From Agriotes lineatus (Eukaryota > Arthropoda > Insecta > Coleoptera > Elateridae), in the NCBI GenBank assembly GCA_940337035.1, contig OW679203.1, positions 81,111,061 to 81,175,060 of the forward strand: DNA of 64,000 bases, read 5' to 3'. Positions 9,891 to 21,330 of the stretch are shown here, in pieces. Position numbers and translations under genes: made by a program. Position 1 is the stretch's first letter. Each line of letters starts with the position of its first letter. The notes under the pieces were generated by a model, which saw nothing but the letters and a program-made list of their open reading frames with translations, did no database searches and had not been told where the DNA came from.

Positions 9891-12800
9891 CATTAGAATC
9901 TTTCGATAACCTTTTAAAAATCTTGGGACCCCAGGCTCGGCAATCCGACGCTATCACATACCAAGAAAATAAGTCTTTTAAATTCTTTGCATTAACATTC
10001 CACACAAACTGGTAAAGGAATCATAATGAGAGCTTGTATCGTTTTCGGGTTATCATATTTACATCCATCCGGTGTAACATATTCCACATATCAAACTTCA
10101 AATGGTATTTTCATGTAAGTACAAATTTTGCATATTGCCATCTATCAAATAATATTGATTAGTTCGACATAAAAAATCCACAAGTACAAAAAATTAACTA
10201 TGTGATGATTTCGCTCATACTGGTATAAACTAGTAGTAAATGAAGCGCTATGGAATAAAAATTATAATAACTACAGCAGTTTTTTTCTGTTATAAGAGTC
10301 TTCGGCACATGGTTAATTGCTTGTCAAACTGACAGAAACGGACAATGCTGGGATAGTTAGGAAAAAACATTTTTATACTTTGTCCAGCTAAGGGGAACGT
10401 TTTCTTTATTATTTATCTAACGTATATTGTATATTGTCATTTAACCTATTGTAAAGTTTTATTTTACTTTCTGTATGCTGCTCTATACTTTATGTCTTTA
10501 ATATGAACAGCAATACAGTTTTCTTAAAACTAAAAGCCGCAGTCAATGGAAAACACTTTTTTTATTTTGGACAGAAAGTCTTCTGTTTAGGTTTTAAAGT
10601 TTGCTCGGTTAAATAACAACTCTTCTAACACTGTAAACCAGTGGCTGTTTCGGAGAATTTTTATGGTAGAGCCCACCACCGATCGTAAAATGCATTTTTC
10701 ACCTTCTACAGACAAAGTCGGATTTCCATATTCTGAGATTTAAATATTTCGCATATGGATTGCCAAAAGTTAGCAAATCGAAAAAAATCACCAAACTTTA
10801 CAGGCTAATAAAAGATGCAATGAACTGAATCGAATATCTCTCTTTCATTGATAATTCGTTTTACGGTTGAATTGTTAGTATTTAATAATTTTTAGAGTTT
10901 TTTCAAGCAGCCTTTTTATTGTTTTAGTAGCCAAAATTTCATTTTAATATTATACGTACAATATATTCAGCTCATATGAAAAGCCTTCTTTAGTATTAAA
11001 ATGTTACATTGTTTAATTTTATTGTTACATCTGGAAATATAAAGTTAAAAATTAGGAAAATAAGGAACCTAACCTTATCAATGTTGGTGTTATCTTACCG
11101 TATGAAATTATTAAGTTGATGATTTAAATATTTAAATTGTGTGGTGGAATTTAAAAAAAAAACACTTCTTGAATGATATGACGTCATACTGGATGGCTTA
11201 ATTCTTTTAATTTTTAATTTTTGCATCTGTAATATGTAGTTATTAAATTGTAGTAATCTGTTACCTAGTTGTTAAACTTGCAGGTGAAATGCGTATGATC
11301 CAGTAAAAGTCTTTTTCTGATTAAAGATTGACAGTAATATTATTTTAAAATTAATTTTATAATAATTATTTTAAATATTATTGAGGTAAAGTATATTTAA
11401 TTTATCAGTATCAGTTTTATAATAATTGAATTAGGACTTTTCTTAACATGAATCGTTTCGTAAATTAATCTTTTGTTTAAACTTTTTTTTAATATTTGTG
11501 GTGTGTGGAGATCAAAATTGTGCAATTTATCCACTGCTTGGTCAGAGAGAGCTGTATTGGGTTTGTTTGGTGTTGTTATTTTAATTTGGATAGACTTTTG
11601 TATGTTGATTTATTTTTTGCTTTATGTTTGATTTGATCTATGTATTGTGCATCGATATAATTGCTATATTAGTTTCATTGTTAATTTGTGTTTTATCTGT
11701 CAATTTACTAAAAACATATTGGCCTACCGTATTACGTTAAAGGCAATTTAAAAATTATATTTTTTATTCTTTTTCTAGTAATTTGGATAATTTAGGAATA
11801 TAGAATAGTATTATGATATTAAGTTCTTTATTTTTCTGTTCTGTTCTTAAATTTATTTCCAAAAAGGTTTGATTGTAAGTTAATTCATTCATCAGTACGT
11901 TCGTTTTTCAATGTTTATAATTGTTTAGTTATATTTGTATTTATGAATTGTAAGGGGTAGTTATTGTTCTGTAATTTCTTTTAGCTTTTCTTTGTGATTT
12001 TCTTTTGTTGAAAATATTTTTATTGCGCTATCTACTATGCCGTTTATTAAGCTCATTTTGTATTTTAACACTAAAGAAATCTCTTCGTATGGGCTAAATA
12101 TATTGTACGTATAACACTCAATTTGAATTTTTATCTACTAAAACAATAAAATGGCTGCTTAAAAAAACCCTAAACATTATTAAATCTCTTTCACTTTTCG
12201 TTTAATGTATAATTCGGCAAAAAAATGCATCTCTACTGTTTGATGTACATAGATACGTGCATGATTGACGTATATTGTTTTCAAATTTCAGACAATTTAC
12301 CAGTTAATTATGAGTATAATAAGTAGATCATATCATAGTTATTTAAGTAACCGTGTCTTGAGACGGTATTTGCAGTTTCCAAATATGCTCCGCTTCAGCA
12401 GTGATCCTACGTGGGAAAATTGTAAGCAGAAATTCTACATCAAAAATGTTAAAATAACTTTATCTTTCGACTTACTTCTTGCCGCTCTATCCACGTTGCC
12501 GTCAGCGCTGTCGTATAGTTTACATTCATTCTATAAGAATTACTCCTGCTTTGTTTAAGCTTTAAAGTGAGAGCAATGATGAAAAATAAGTACAAAAAGA
12601 TATTTTCTTCAGAATAACAACAAACTTAAATAACTGGTATATTATGGTACGGCCATGGCTCTTTGGCTACTTAGCAAGCCACCATAGCTGAATCAATAAA
12701 ATAATTCACAAAATATTCTTTTGAGACGATAATATGATTAATTACGAGGTACCTAATGTGAGCATAATCTCACCCTCAAACATGTGGTCTGCATAAAACA

Positions 12801-13810
12801 TAGTAAAAACGCAGGTTTAATTATAAAAACAGAAGTTGAAAGCAAATAACATATGAGAATCGGTGTTGTTGAAGATGTAGGTATTTATTTTTATATTCAC
12901 TGACCTTTAATAAAAGAAAAAATTAACTCACCCTTGTTAATCACTGAACAATTCTTCTATTCTTCTGGGTGCTGTTTTCCTTTAGAGGCTGCCCAATGTT
13001 ATTAATGCACTTTATGGAAAAACGTCAAAAGTATTTGCTGATATTACAAATTACCAAAACTATTCGAATTAAATCTTTAAAACTTTCGAGTTTGGGTTTC
13101 TTGTTACTGAAGTACGTAATTTGCCAGTTCACACTAATATTACCACTTATATTTCGATTTCGATTTTAGACTACGAGCTACGATGCTAAGATCTTCACGA
13201 TCTAACGATATCACACGCACTCGCGATGTACTGATTATGCTTTTACGAACAAGTAATGACCCTCGCCCGTGACATGGTAAATATTACATGGAATTTCTTT
13301 TATTACGCTTAACTATTTATCCGACGATTAGTTTATAGACAAAGTCAAGACCGGCTTGCGTGTCTTCGCGATATTTGCATATTTTTTGCTACATGTAGAA
13401 CGCGTGTGGCCGCTACAAAATGCCGTTATTTGGAAAAAATTTTAAACTTTCGGACTCGCAAATATAAATCATACAGCGCACCTGGAAGTCGTTTTTGGTC
13501 GCAGAGCAGTCGAAAGTAGTAATGAATTTACTTACATCAAAAAGTGTTTATTCAATATGGCATAATCGACCAATTAGAGCAATTCAAATTATATTATTCA
13601 TATACGTTTTGTCAAGTATTTTAGGCAACAACACTAAGATAAAACATATAAGATCAATCAGGAGATTCAAAATTTAAGACTTTCGCAAGAACAAAATCTG
13701 GATCTAGGGTTAGCGGTAATTTTTTTAGATCAAGTATTTAGATACAATTACTCATCTGGACAATAGTAGAGCGTCTATTTAGCCCTGTAATAGATCGAGG
13801 TGGCTCAGAG
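9891..13810. other. Long AT-rich stretch with no recognised feature
   Basis: Almost 4 kb of AT-rich sequence. Short open frames occur (for example 12265-12558 plus and 13495-13677 plus), but none shows a recognisable domain, codon-like composition or splice context. No tRNA, terminal repeat or retroelement motif was seen. Confidence 0.5.
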
Positions 13811-14500
13811 GTCATAGCTAACCTAGCTCCTATTTCTGCTAATACTCGAAGTAAAATTACAGGGATGAAACCCAAAACAGCCGTATATTTGGCAAATACC
13901 TACTGCAACATATTGGCTATAACAATTATGTGGAATTAAAAATAGTAATTTTAAGACACCATAACGCAAGGAATAAGATTGCAACTAACTAATCTAAGGA
14001 TTAAGGATTAACAATAAAGGAAGAAATAAAATATTGTTCAGACTGATAAATTTTTCTTTTAATTAAAAATAGGAATTTAGCAGATCTATTGACTTGTGAA
14101 TGCAGATATTCAATTTTATTCTCAGATTGGCGTATATTGATATACGAAACTTGCAGCATATGGTACTCGTCGTTAGTAGCTTAATAATAAACAAGATTAA
14201 ATGGTGCAAACCCCTCATCTAAGACTCATTCAATCGTAATTTGTTAAATCGGTGCTTTCAATGTGGTATGGTCGTTATCATATTATGTTATACACACGAT
14301 TGCGCCACGTTAGCGACCACTTTGGTTAAAAATACATCGCAAAGGAGACGGCAAATTATTATTGCGAAACCTAGACGAAGGAACTCGATTCAATAACGAA
14401 TTGGCGGTTTAATAATAGCACTAGTGGCAAGCGCGGATAGGGTATATAGTGCTGATAATATGGCATTTTCGATTTAAATGTTATAAGAAATAGATAGCTT
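13811..14500 (+). repeat. Dispersed repeat family B, copy 2
   Basis: Second copy of the repeat at 9447-9890, same orientation, about 4.4 kb away. It has extra internal segments (about 13945-14110 and 14150-14235) relative to copy 1. Its end runs directly into the tandem array that starts near 14500. Confidence 0.75.
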
Positions 14501-17500
14501 CGAGAAGCTATTATCTTACATCAGTTGCAAATCGATGCCTGGGCAGGAAGATCCCACATAGTATTTTAGGCCCGATGATAAATGGTGGTAAATAGAGACA
14601 AAGATGCAATTTCGAATTGAATCCAAGATATATCTAAGCAAGCCTAGTTAGTGAAGTAAAGAATAATACACCGGGACGGTTAGGTCACTTAAAGAAGTAG
14701 AAGAGTCAGGATATTGTAAAATAATATTTAAAAAGTTTGGAGGAAGAACGAACAGTGAGAGGCGGCGGTCAAGATGACAGAACATAGCTGAAAATGACTT
14801 GAAAACAGCAAAAATAAAATACTGGGGAAAACTAACGGAATACAAAAAGAGATAAAAAAAAGTTGGAAAAAAATTAAAAAATTGTAGACCAGGGACAAGA
14901 GTAGCCAACATACGCTGGTAAAACTGGAGAAACCAGTTTTTAAATGACCTACAGTCAGCAGGAGTCAAAACTGGAAAAGTCTAACGAAAAACAAGAAGAA
15001 ATGGAAATAAGTTATTGAAAAGATTAAAAAGATCTTAGACCAGGAGCAAAAGTAGTCAACCTGCACTGGTGAAACTAAGCCAATTAAAATCTCAAAAGAC
15101 TATCTCTTTAAATCAGTTGTAGAGGGCTACCTGAAAGAGGAACATCCTAAGTGATACTTTAAACGAGGCGATGATGGTGAATGGAAGTAGAAAGCCACGA
15201 TATGACCAGCCAAGCCTAGTTCTTCACAAATAAGTAATACAGTGAGGTGGTTAAGCCATGTAGAGAGGATGATGAATCAAGACGTACTAAGAGAACATAT
15301 AAAAGAAACTTTGAGGGAAGAAGGGACATAGAAAGGCCGCGAGCACGATACTAGAACAGTGTTTAGGGTGACTCGGAAAATAGTAGTAATTAAACACTGG
15401 CTAAAACTAATAGAAGACTAACGAAAGAAAAGAAGAGATGGAAGGAACTTGCACTGGTAAAACAAAACAAGTTGAGAAGCTCGGTTCGAAAGGCCATGAC
15501 CTTCAATCAGTTGCAAAGCGCTACCTAAGCAGGAAAAAGAATAATACACTGGATCGGTTAGGCCATTTAGATAAAGTGAAGAGTCAAGGATGATTCAAAG
15601 GAAACTTTGAAGGAAGAAGGGACAGTGCACGGCACGGGCACGATTTCAGAACATAGTTCAAAATGTCTTGTAGACAGCAGTTTAAGACACCTGAGAACAC
15701 GGAAGAAAGGGAGAAATAACAAAAAGTTGGAGTAAAGGCAATGGCCGTCATAGACTAGGCTCGGTAGTAACTAAGCTGCACTGGTAAAATTAAGCCAGTT
15801 GAGATGCTCATTTCAAGACTGTGTGATTTTAATTCATTTGCGGAGCTCTACTTGGGAGAGGAAGATGCATAGTAGTATTTTTATCCCAGTGATATAAGGC
15901 AGCGAATGGAGGTACAAATTTGAAATGAAGCCCAGATATGGCTACCAAGTTTAGTTAGTGAAATAAAAAGTAATACAAAGGGTAACTGGGTCAGTTAGAA
16001 AAAATGAAAGGTCAAGGTGTAACAAAAGAATATTTAGAGGAAAGTTTCAGAATAAGAAAGAGACAAAAAAATCCCCAAAAGATAATCATGGAACAAGGTG
16101 CAAGATGGCTTAGAAAAACTTGAAATCACACACTAAAGATGGAAGAAAGTTGAAGGAAGGGAAATTAAGGTTATAGTTTAGACACGGGAGTAACCACCTT
16201 ATAGAGGCCAAGAAGCAAGATATGCAAGATATCCAAGATATACCTAAGCAATCAGTTGCAAAGTGCTCCTTGGGAGAAAAAGACCCTAAGCGATATTTGT
16301 GGCTGGGTGGTAGCTGATGCTAAATACAGAAAGAGACACAATTTCGAACTAAAGCTATGGTCAAAGAAGCTTAATTAGAAAAAGAAAGCCAGTTAGAAAA
16401 GATGAATGGTGAAGAGTCAAGATGTAAAAAATTTAAAAAGTTTGGAGGAAAGAAAGGACACAAAACGGTTACGGACACAATAATGAGACTAAGTGTAAGA
16501 TGACTTAAAAACTGCACAAATAAAAACTGGAGAACACTAACGGAAAAAAAATAAAGATATGGCCAACTAAGCATAGTTAACGAAACGCAGAGTAATACAG
16601 TGAGTTGGTTACGCCAGTTAGAAAGGATGAAGAATGAAGGAGTAGTAAAAGAATATTTAATAGAAATTTTGCGGGAAAATAGGACAGAGAAACGCCGCTG
16701 ATGCGACGATGAAACAGAGAAGTCAAAAAGTGACAGCAAAAAACAAACACTCTATAGACAAACGGAAGATATAGAAGGCAGTTGGGCAAAGGGTAATCGA
16801 GGTCGTAATCCAGGGCAAGAGTAAAACAAACTAAGTTGAAAAGCTACTTTGAAGAGGTAATTACCTTAAATCTAAAGTCACTAGATATAGTGACTTTACT
16901 TAAATCAGTTGCAACGCGCTACCTGGGGAGGAATATTCTAAGCGGTATTTTTGGCTCGGTGATGCAATTTTGAATTGAAGACAAAATATGAGCAATCAAA
17001 CCCAGCTAGTAAAACAAAGAGCAATATATTGGAATTGTTAGACCATTTAAAGAGGATGAAAAGTCAAGATGTAGTTACTCGAACACAACCGGAACAAACC
17101 ACTGGAGAAAACTAACGGAAGATAGAAGAACATTAAAAACAGAATAGATGACGGAGGTCGTACACCAAAGTAACCAAGTTCCACTAATAAAACAAAACCA
17201 GTTGAGACGTTTACTGTAAAAGACCATCTCAAGTCAGTTGTAGAGCGTTTCCTGAGAGAGGAAGAACGTAAGTGCTATTTCTGGTCCGGTGATAAATGGT
17301 GCTGGATGGAGGCAGAGATGCAATTTCAAATTGAGACTCAAATATGACCAACCAAGCCTACTTAGTAAGACAAAGTGTAGTGGTTGACTATTTAAAGAGA
17401 AATAAACGTTAAAATATTTTAAAAGAATGAGTAAAACAAACATTGAGGGAGAAAAGAAGAGAGTTGTTATGCTCATTTGGAGATGCCATGACCTTAAACT

Positions 17501-17510
17501 AATCAGAATT
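14500..17510 (+). repeat. Irregular tandem array made from a LINE 3' end
   Basis: A recognisable landmark (ATCAGTTGCAAAGCGCTACCT-like) recurs near 14519, 15113, 15514, 15834, 16252, 16904 and 17234, so spacing is about 320-650 bp over at least seven diverged units. A second landmark, GTAATACAGTGAG-TGGTTA-GCCA-GTAGAGAGGATGA, lies between them. In frame this second landmark reads SNTVxWLxxLERMxxQDVxxE. It resembles the WLGHVERM segment near the C-terminus of RTE/Jockey-type reverse transcriptases. The NWxxLTExRKxWKKV-like tail also recurs. Every unit is riddled with stops. I infer that a LINE tail was amplified in tandem and then decayed. Confidence 0.65.
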
Positions 17511-19702
17511 GTTTTTCTTAAAAATTAAAAATAAAACTAAATATTTTACTCTTCTCTTTTTTTTCTTTTAATCTCTAGGGAATCTCTCCCTTTTAACCAA
17601 AAGTCTTTTTTTTATATTATCCGGGGGAAGGTCGATGCTAGACCACAAAGAGGACGTTCTTATAATTGACCCATCAATCAAGTAAAGACAACCCTGCCTC
17701 GTAAGGACCTGATGCGCTCAGCTAAGAACCGAGAAACATGGCGAGATGTTGCACACAGAAACGCATGAAGGGTCACAAGGTTAGCAGCAAGAATAGCTAT
17801 AATGTTCCGTATTCAATAAGGACGCCGCTTAGTTGGATACACGCTCTTCATTATCTCCGTTAATAATGACGAAGAAGCAAAGATTGTTTTTTGTAGTATA
17901 AGTAAATCAAGGCACTTTCATGTCACAAAAAGTTTTGGTCAACATTTTTTCAGGGATCATATCCCGAGTGCACCAAGTTTAATCGGTTGAACTGTATATG
18001 TACTATTTTTTTTACTGGACAAATAACTTGATTGTGTAATGATTTCCCTAAAATTATTGTACAGGAAAGCATTCACTCAAAAGCAAAGTTTTAAAAATTA
18101 TATGGAAGTAAACAGTTGGAGTGATTGAAATGATTTAAATAAATAAGTTTTTTAAATGGTTTAGTATAAATTAATGGAAATACATTTGCTATTAACTTAA
18201 ATATCGTAGTTCCTTTTCTATAATTTACTTGTAAGAGGTTTTCAACAGCGTTTATTTAACCACTGGAACCGCTACAATACTGGATATTTTAACTAATGGG
18301 AACCAAATTTAAATATGGCGCTCTAAACCCTCAATTTCGCAAAACAAGTTCACAAATTTTTCGACAAATTATTAGTAATTATGCAATAAAAGCGTTGCAT
18401 AGGTAATAACAATAATACTAAGTAAATACAAGTCACGAACAAAAAACACTCAGATAACGGGTCTGCCGGAAATACACAAAAAACCGGAGCCACTTGCAAA
18501 TCACTAAATTAAATCTTTTAGGATAAACTTTCTTGGTCTTTATGTTGCTTTTCCAATAGAAACTAAGACTTAACTTGAGCCCCCAGCAAGTCCCACCATG
18601 CCTGGCCCCTCTTTCTCCTTTGGCCTGCAGATACAAGCTGCTGATGCCTTGCAAAACGACTCCTGTAGCTCCACCACTCCGAAACCGCCTCCAACTGTTT
18701 CCCACGTAGGTCGCTGCCTACCTCTAGCTCACAGGGCCCCAATTACACTGCTCGAACCTCGTACACAGCCTTGGAAAACCAACTATCACTCGATACACAA
18801 ATTTAACACTTTTTATAAATCTCTACAGAGGTGCTACGAATTAATACAATCTGCTACAGCCTACTCAAAGAGTATAGCTTCCTTTGTCCAATTGTTTGTT
18901 TTTGTTTGATCTTACATTGTTATACATTATTTTCAAGCCTGCTGTGATTACATTTTGTTGTTCAAATCAAGGCTAACACTATTTTTAATAACGTTTTACA
19001 AATTATTATCAAGGCAAATGCTTCTTCTTTCATATAATTTTCAAAACGTAAACTAGCACATTTCTGGAACATTTTATAAACTAATGTTTGATAAGCTTGA
19101 AATGGTATTAGTTACTATTATAAGCATAAAGGCTTAAAATGTGTTGATAGCAATATGTAAAGATTATTTCCAGAATAGAGATGGATACATATAATAAAAT
19201 ATGAAGCCTTGCAAATATTTTCTTGATTTATCTGCATTTTAAAGGTGTAGAAACAAATTTTAAATATTTGCCGCTGAGAATTTAAAATATCAGAATTGTT
19301 TTCTAAGTGAAATATAGATTACGAGTATTTTTTCAAACTAATCGCTTTTCAGGCGTTTCCATATTCTCAATGGCAATAAACTTGATTATCACCCTCCAGA
19401 CAACAGAGAGTTGACAAGGTTGTTCTGAAATATTGACAGTGATTAAACAAAATTGTTGAGCGTAGAAAAGAGTTTGCTGGGCCTACTATAACTCCAAAAA
19501 TTTAGCAGACAAGAAGTGTTGTCTATTATAGTTAAGTTAAATTTTAAAAGTAAATACCAGCTCATGTAATTATTGCTGTGCGAACCAAAGAAATTAAATT
19601 GAATGTAGGTTAAGCGTATCAAATTGACGATCTTACTTTATTACTTATTTTAATCTTGTCTACTTCACGCCAATTTTGCGACAGAGTCCAGTTTCCTAAA
19701 AT
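17511..19702. other. Unassigned sequence with a small GC-rich patch
   Basis: No gene, RNA or transposon end recognised. A GC-richer patch at about 18580-18800 is open in both directions (18598-18909 plus and 18705-18433 minus) but neither translation shows a domain. The rest is AT-rich. Confidence 0.4.
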
Positions 19703-20006
19703 AGAAACGTTGCAGCTTCTTTTTCTTAATTGCATATAACTGTTACAAAATGCGAATTTTAAACCATCGGAAATTTCCTGCGACCGGGTTCTGGTACGAA
19801 TCGGTTTCCGAGCAGGAGTCCTGAAAGTTCTTGAAGCAGGTTCACTGTTCTAACATAGCAGCGATGCAGCTTTTTTCGTATAACGTTATGGTATGAGATG
19901 CCACTTTGAAGTCAACGGAAACTTCCTGTGACCGCGCGCCAGTAAGAAGCGGTTTCCCTGCAGGCCAGAGGAGCTACGCATTCTTGGGGCAGGTTCGCTA
20001 TTTAGC
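19703..20006 (+). repeat. Two-unit tandem duplication of ~150 bp
   Basis: Units at about 19703-19854 and 19857-20006 share an ordered set of blocks: TGCAGCTT, GGAAA(T/C)TTCCTG(C/T)GACC, CGGTTTCC, GCAGG and GCAGGTTC. Block-to-block offset is 148-155 bp. Divergence is substantial, so this is an old duplication. It is non-coding as far as can be seen. Confidence 0.65.
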
Positions 20007-20279
20007 ATATTGATTTACTTCAGCTTACTTTTATTATAAAGTTTATAAAGTCGTTGAAGTTCTTACATATCAAGGTTGAAATTCTGCTTTTTCTACTTCT
20101 TTAGAATAGCTCTTAAATAGAAAAACTTTAACAATGCTGAGAAGTTTTGAACGTAGCTGAAAAATAGTTATTTTGGCTTGATTTCTTACGTCTTCCAAAA
20201 TCAGAAACTATTAGCTAAGCTGGAATTGTATTTAATTTGTACAAATTTATAGAAATGGATTAACTTACAAGCAGGAGTT

Positions 20280-20915
20280 TCTACGTGAAAGTAGAATCAT
20301 CCTTCTTGAATCGATATAAAATTACTAGTGGTGTACCTCAGGGATTAGTATTGGGTTCATTTGGATTTCTAATATACTATGTAGATAACCCTCTAACATT
20401 ACTGATTTTCTTCAGGAAAGCTTTCGCACGAAATATTTCAAGCCAAAATTGTCCAAGAGTCCAAGTAGTTTCCAGGTCAAACAAACTCCCTATAAATAAA
20501 GAGACATGCGTTCCTCTTTCTATGTATATCGTGGGAGATAATTATGCAAATCTTGTAAATGAGCGTAATAATTATACAAACACTGATGTTATCTGACCAC
20601 GTTGTAGCGATCGTCAAAAAAGTGAACCATGTGCTGTTTGTTATCTCTAATGCTGTTCGTGCGTTCTTTACTTAAGTCACTGTCTACGATTTGGCCTCTA
20701 TTTCATGCCAGATATAAATGCCCTAGAAAAGGTACCACGTCGAACTACCCGCCTTTCAAGCAGTGTTTCCTTGATCCCTAACGAAGGGCATTTAGGGCAT
20801 CTGAAACTAATAGCAGCATTGCAGATAAGACGTAAGCAAGTCAATTCTCTTCAAATATTTAAAATATGCAACGGTGCCTTTACAACACATTTCCTTTATT
20901 CCAATAATTGAAGAC
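20280..20915 (+). mobile_element. LINE reverse transcriptase fragment
   Basis: The plus-strand frame at 20285 reads YKITSGVPQGLVLGSFGFLI, the well-known SGVPQGSVLGPLLFLIY motif of Jockey/CR1-type reverse transcriptases with substitutions. A second piece at 20705-20911 reads DINALEKVPRRTTRL, corresponding to the DIxxLEKVQRRATK segment downstream of the catalytic core. The YADD core between them is lost, so there is an internal deletion. Confidence 0.65.
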
Positions 20916-20944
20916 AGATGTGCGTCTAAAATTAAGAAAATGCA

Positions 20945-21330
20945 CCACCCTTAAACGAGGGATAGGCACACCTCTAGCTAGCTCTAACTCTCGGCATAAA
21001 ATATGGTGTGAGTAAGGACTAGGCAGCCATCCTTAGAGTTAAATACAGATCTAGCTACCGATCAAATTACCGCTAACGTTGTAAGCCTTTTATTTTAACC
21101 TAAATCTTAAAAAACACAACAAATTTAAAAAGGTTCGCGCCAGCATAACGTGGCAAAAATTGACATCTGAATGTCAATTAAGTATCCGCTAGTGCTAGGT
21201 GCCTCAAAGACACTTTTGGAAGTAAGTATTAGGTACATACAAAATTTCAGCCACCTTAACTGATGAAATACTAACCCTTCAAGCGTTGCAAACAAGCTAG
21301 TACTTATCGCGAACAGTTTGATAATCGAAG
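20945..21330 (+). repeat. Dispersed repeat family A, copy 2
   Basis: Homologous to 590-1180: AAACGAGGG, CTAGCTAGCTCTAACTCTCGG, GGACTAGGCAGCC, AGATCTAGCTACC, GGTTCGCGC, GGCAAAAATTGACATCTGAATG. Copy 1 lies inside a TIR element, but no matching TIRs were found around this copy. It lies directly after a LINE fragment. Confidence 0.6.

Noticed and set aside
14648..17476. Several Phe/Leu-rich minus-strand frames (for example 14968-14648, 16739-16371)
   Set aside because: They are antisense to the A-rich tandem array derived from a LINE end; composition explains the hydrophobicity.
14500..17510. CRISPR-like array
   Set aside because: Units are hundreds of bases long, irregularly spaced, contain LINE coding remnants, and the DNA is eukaryotic.
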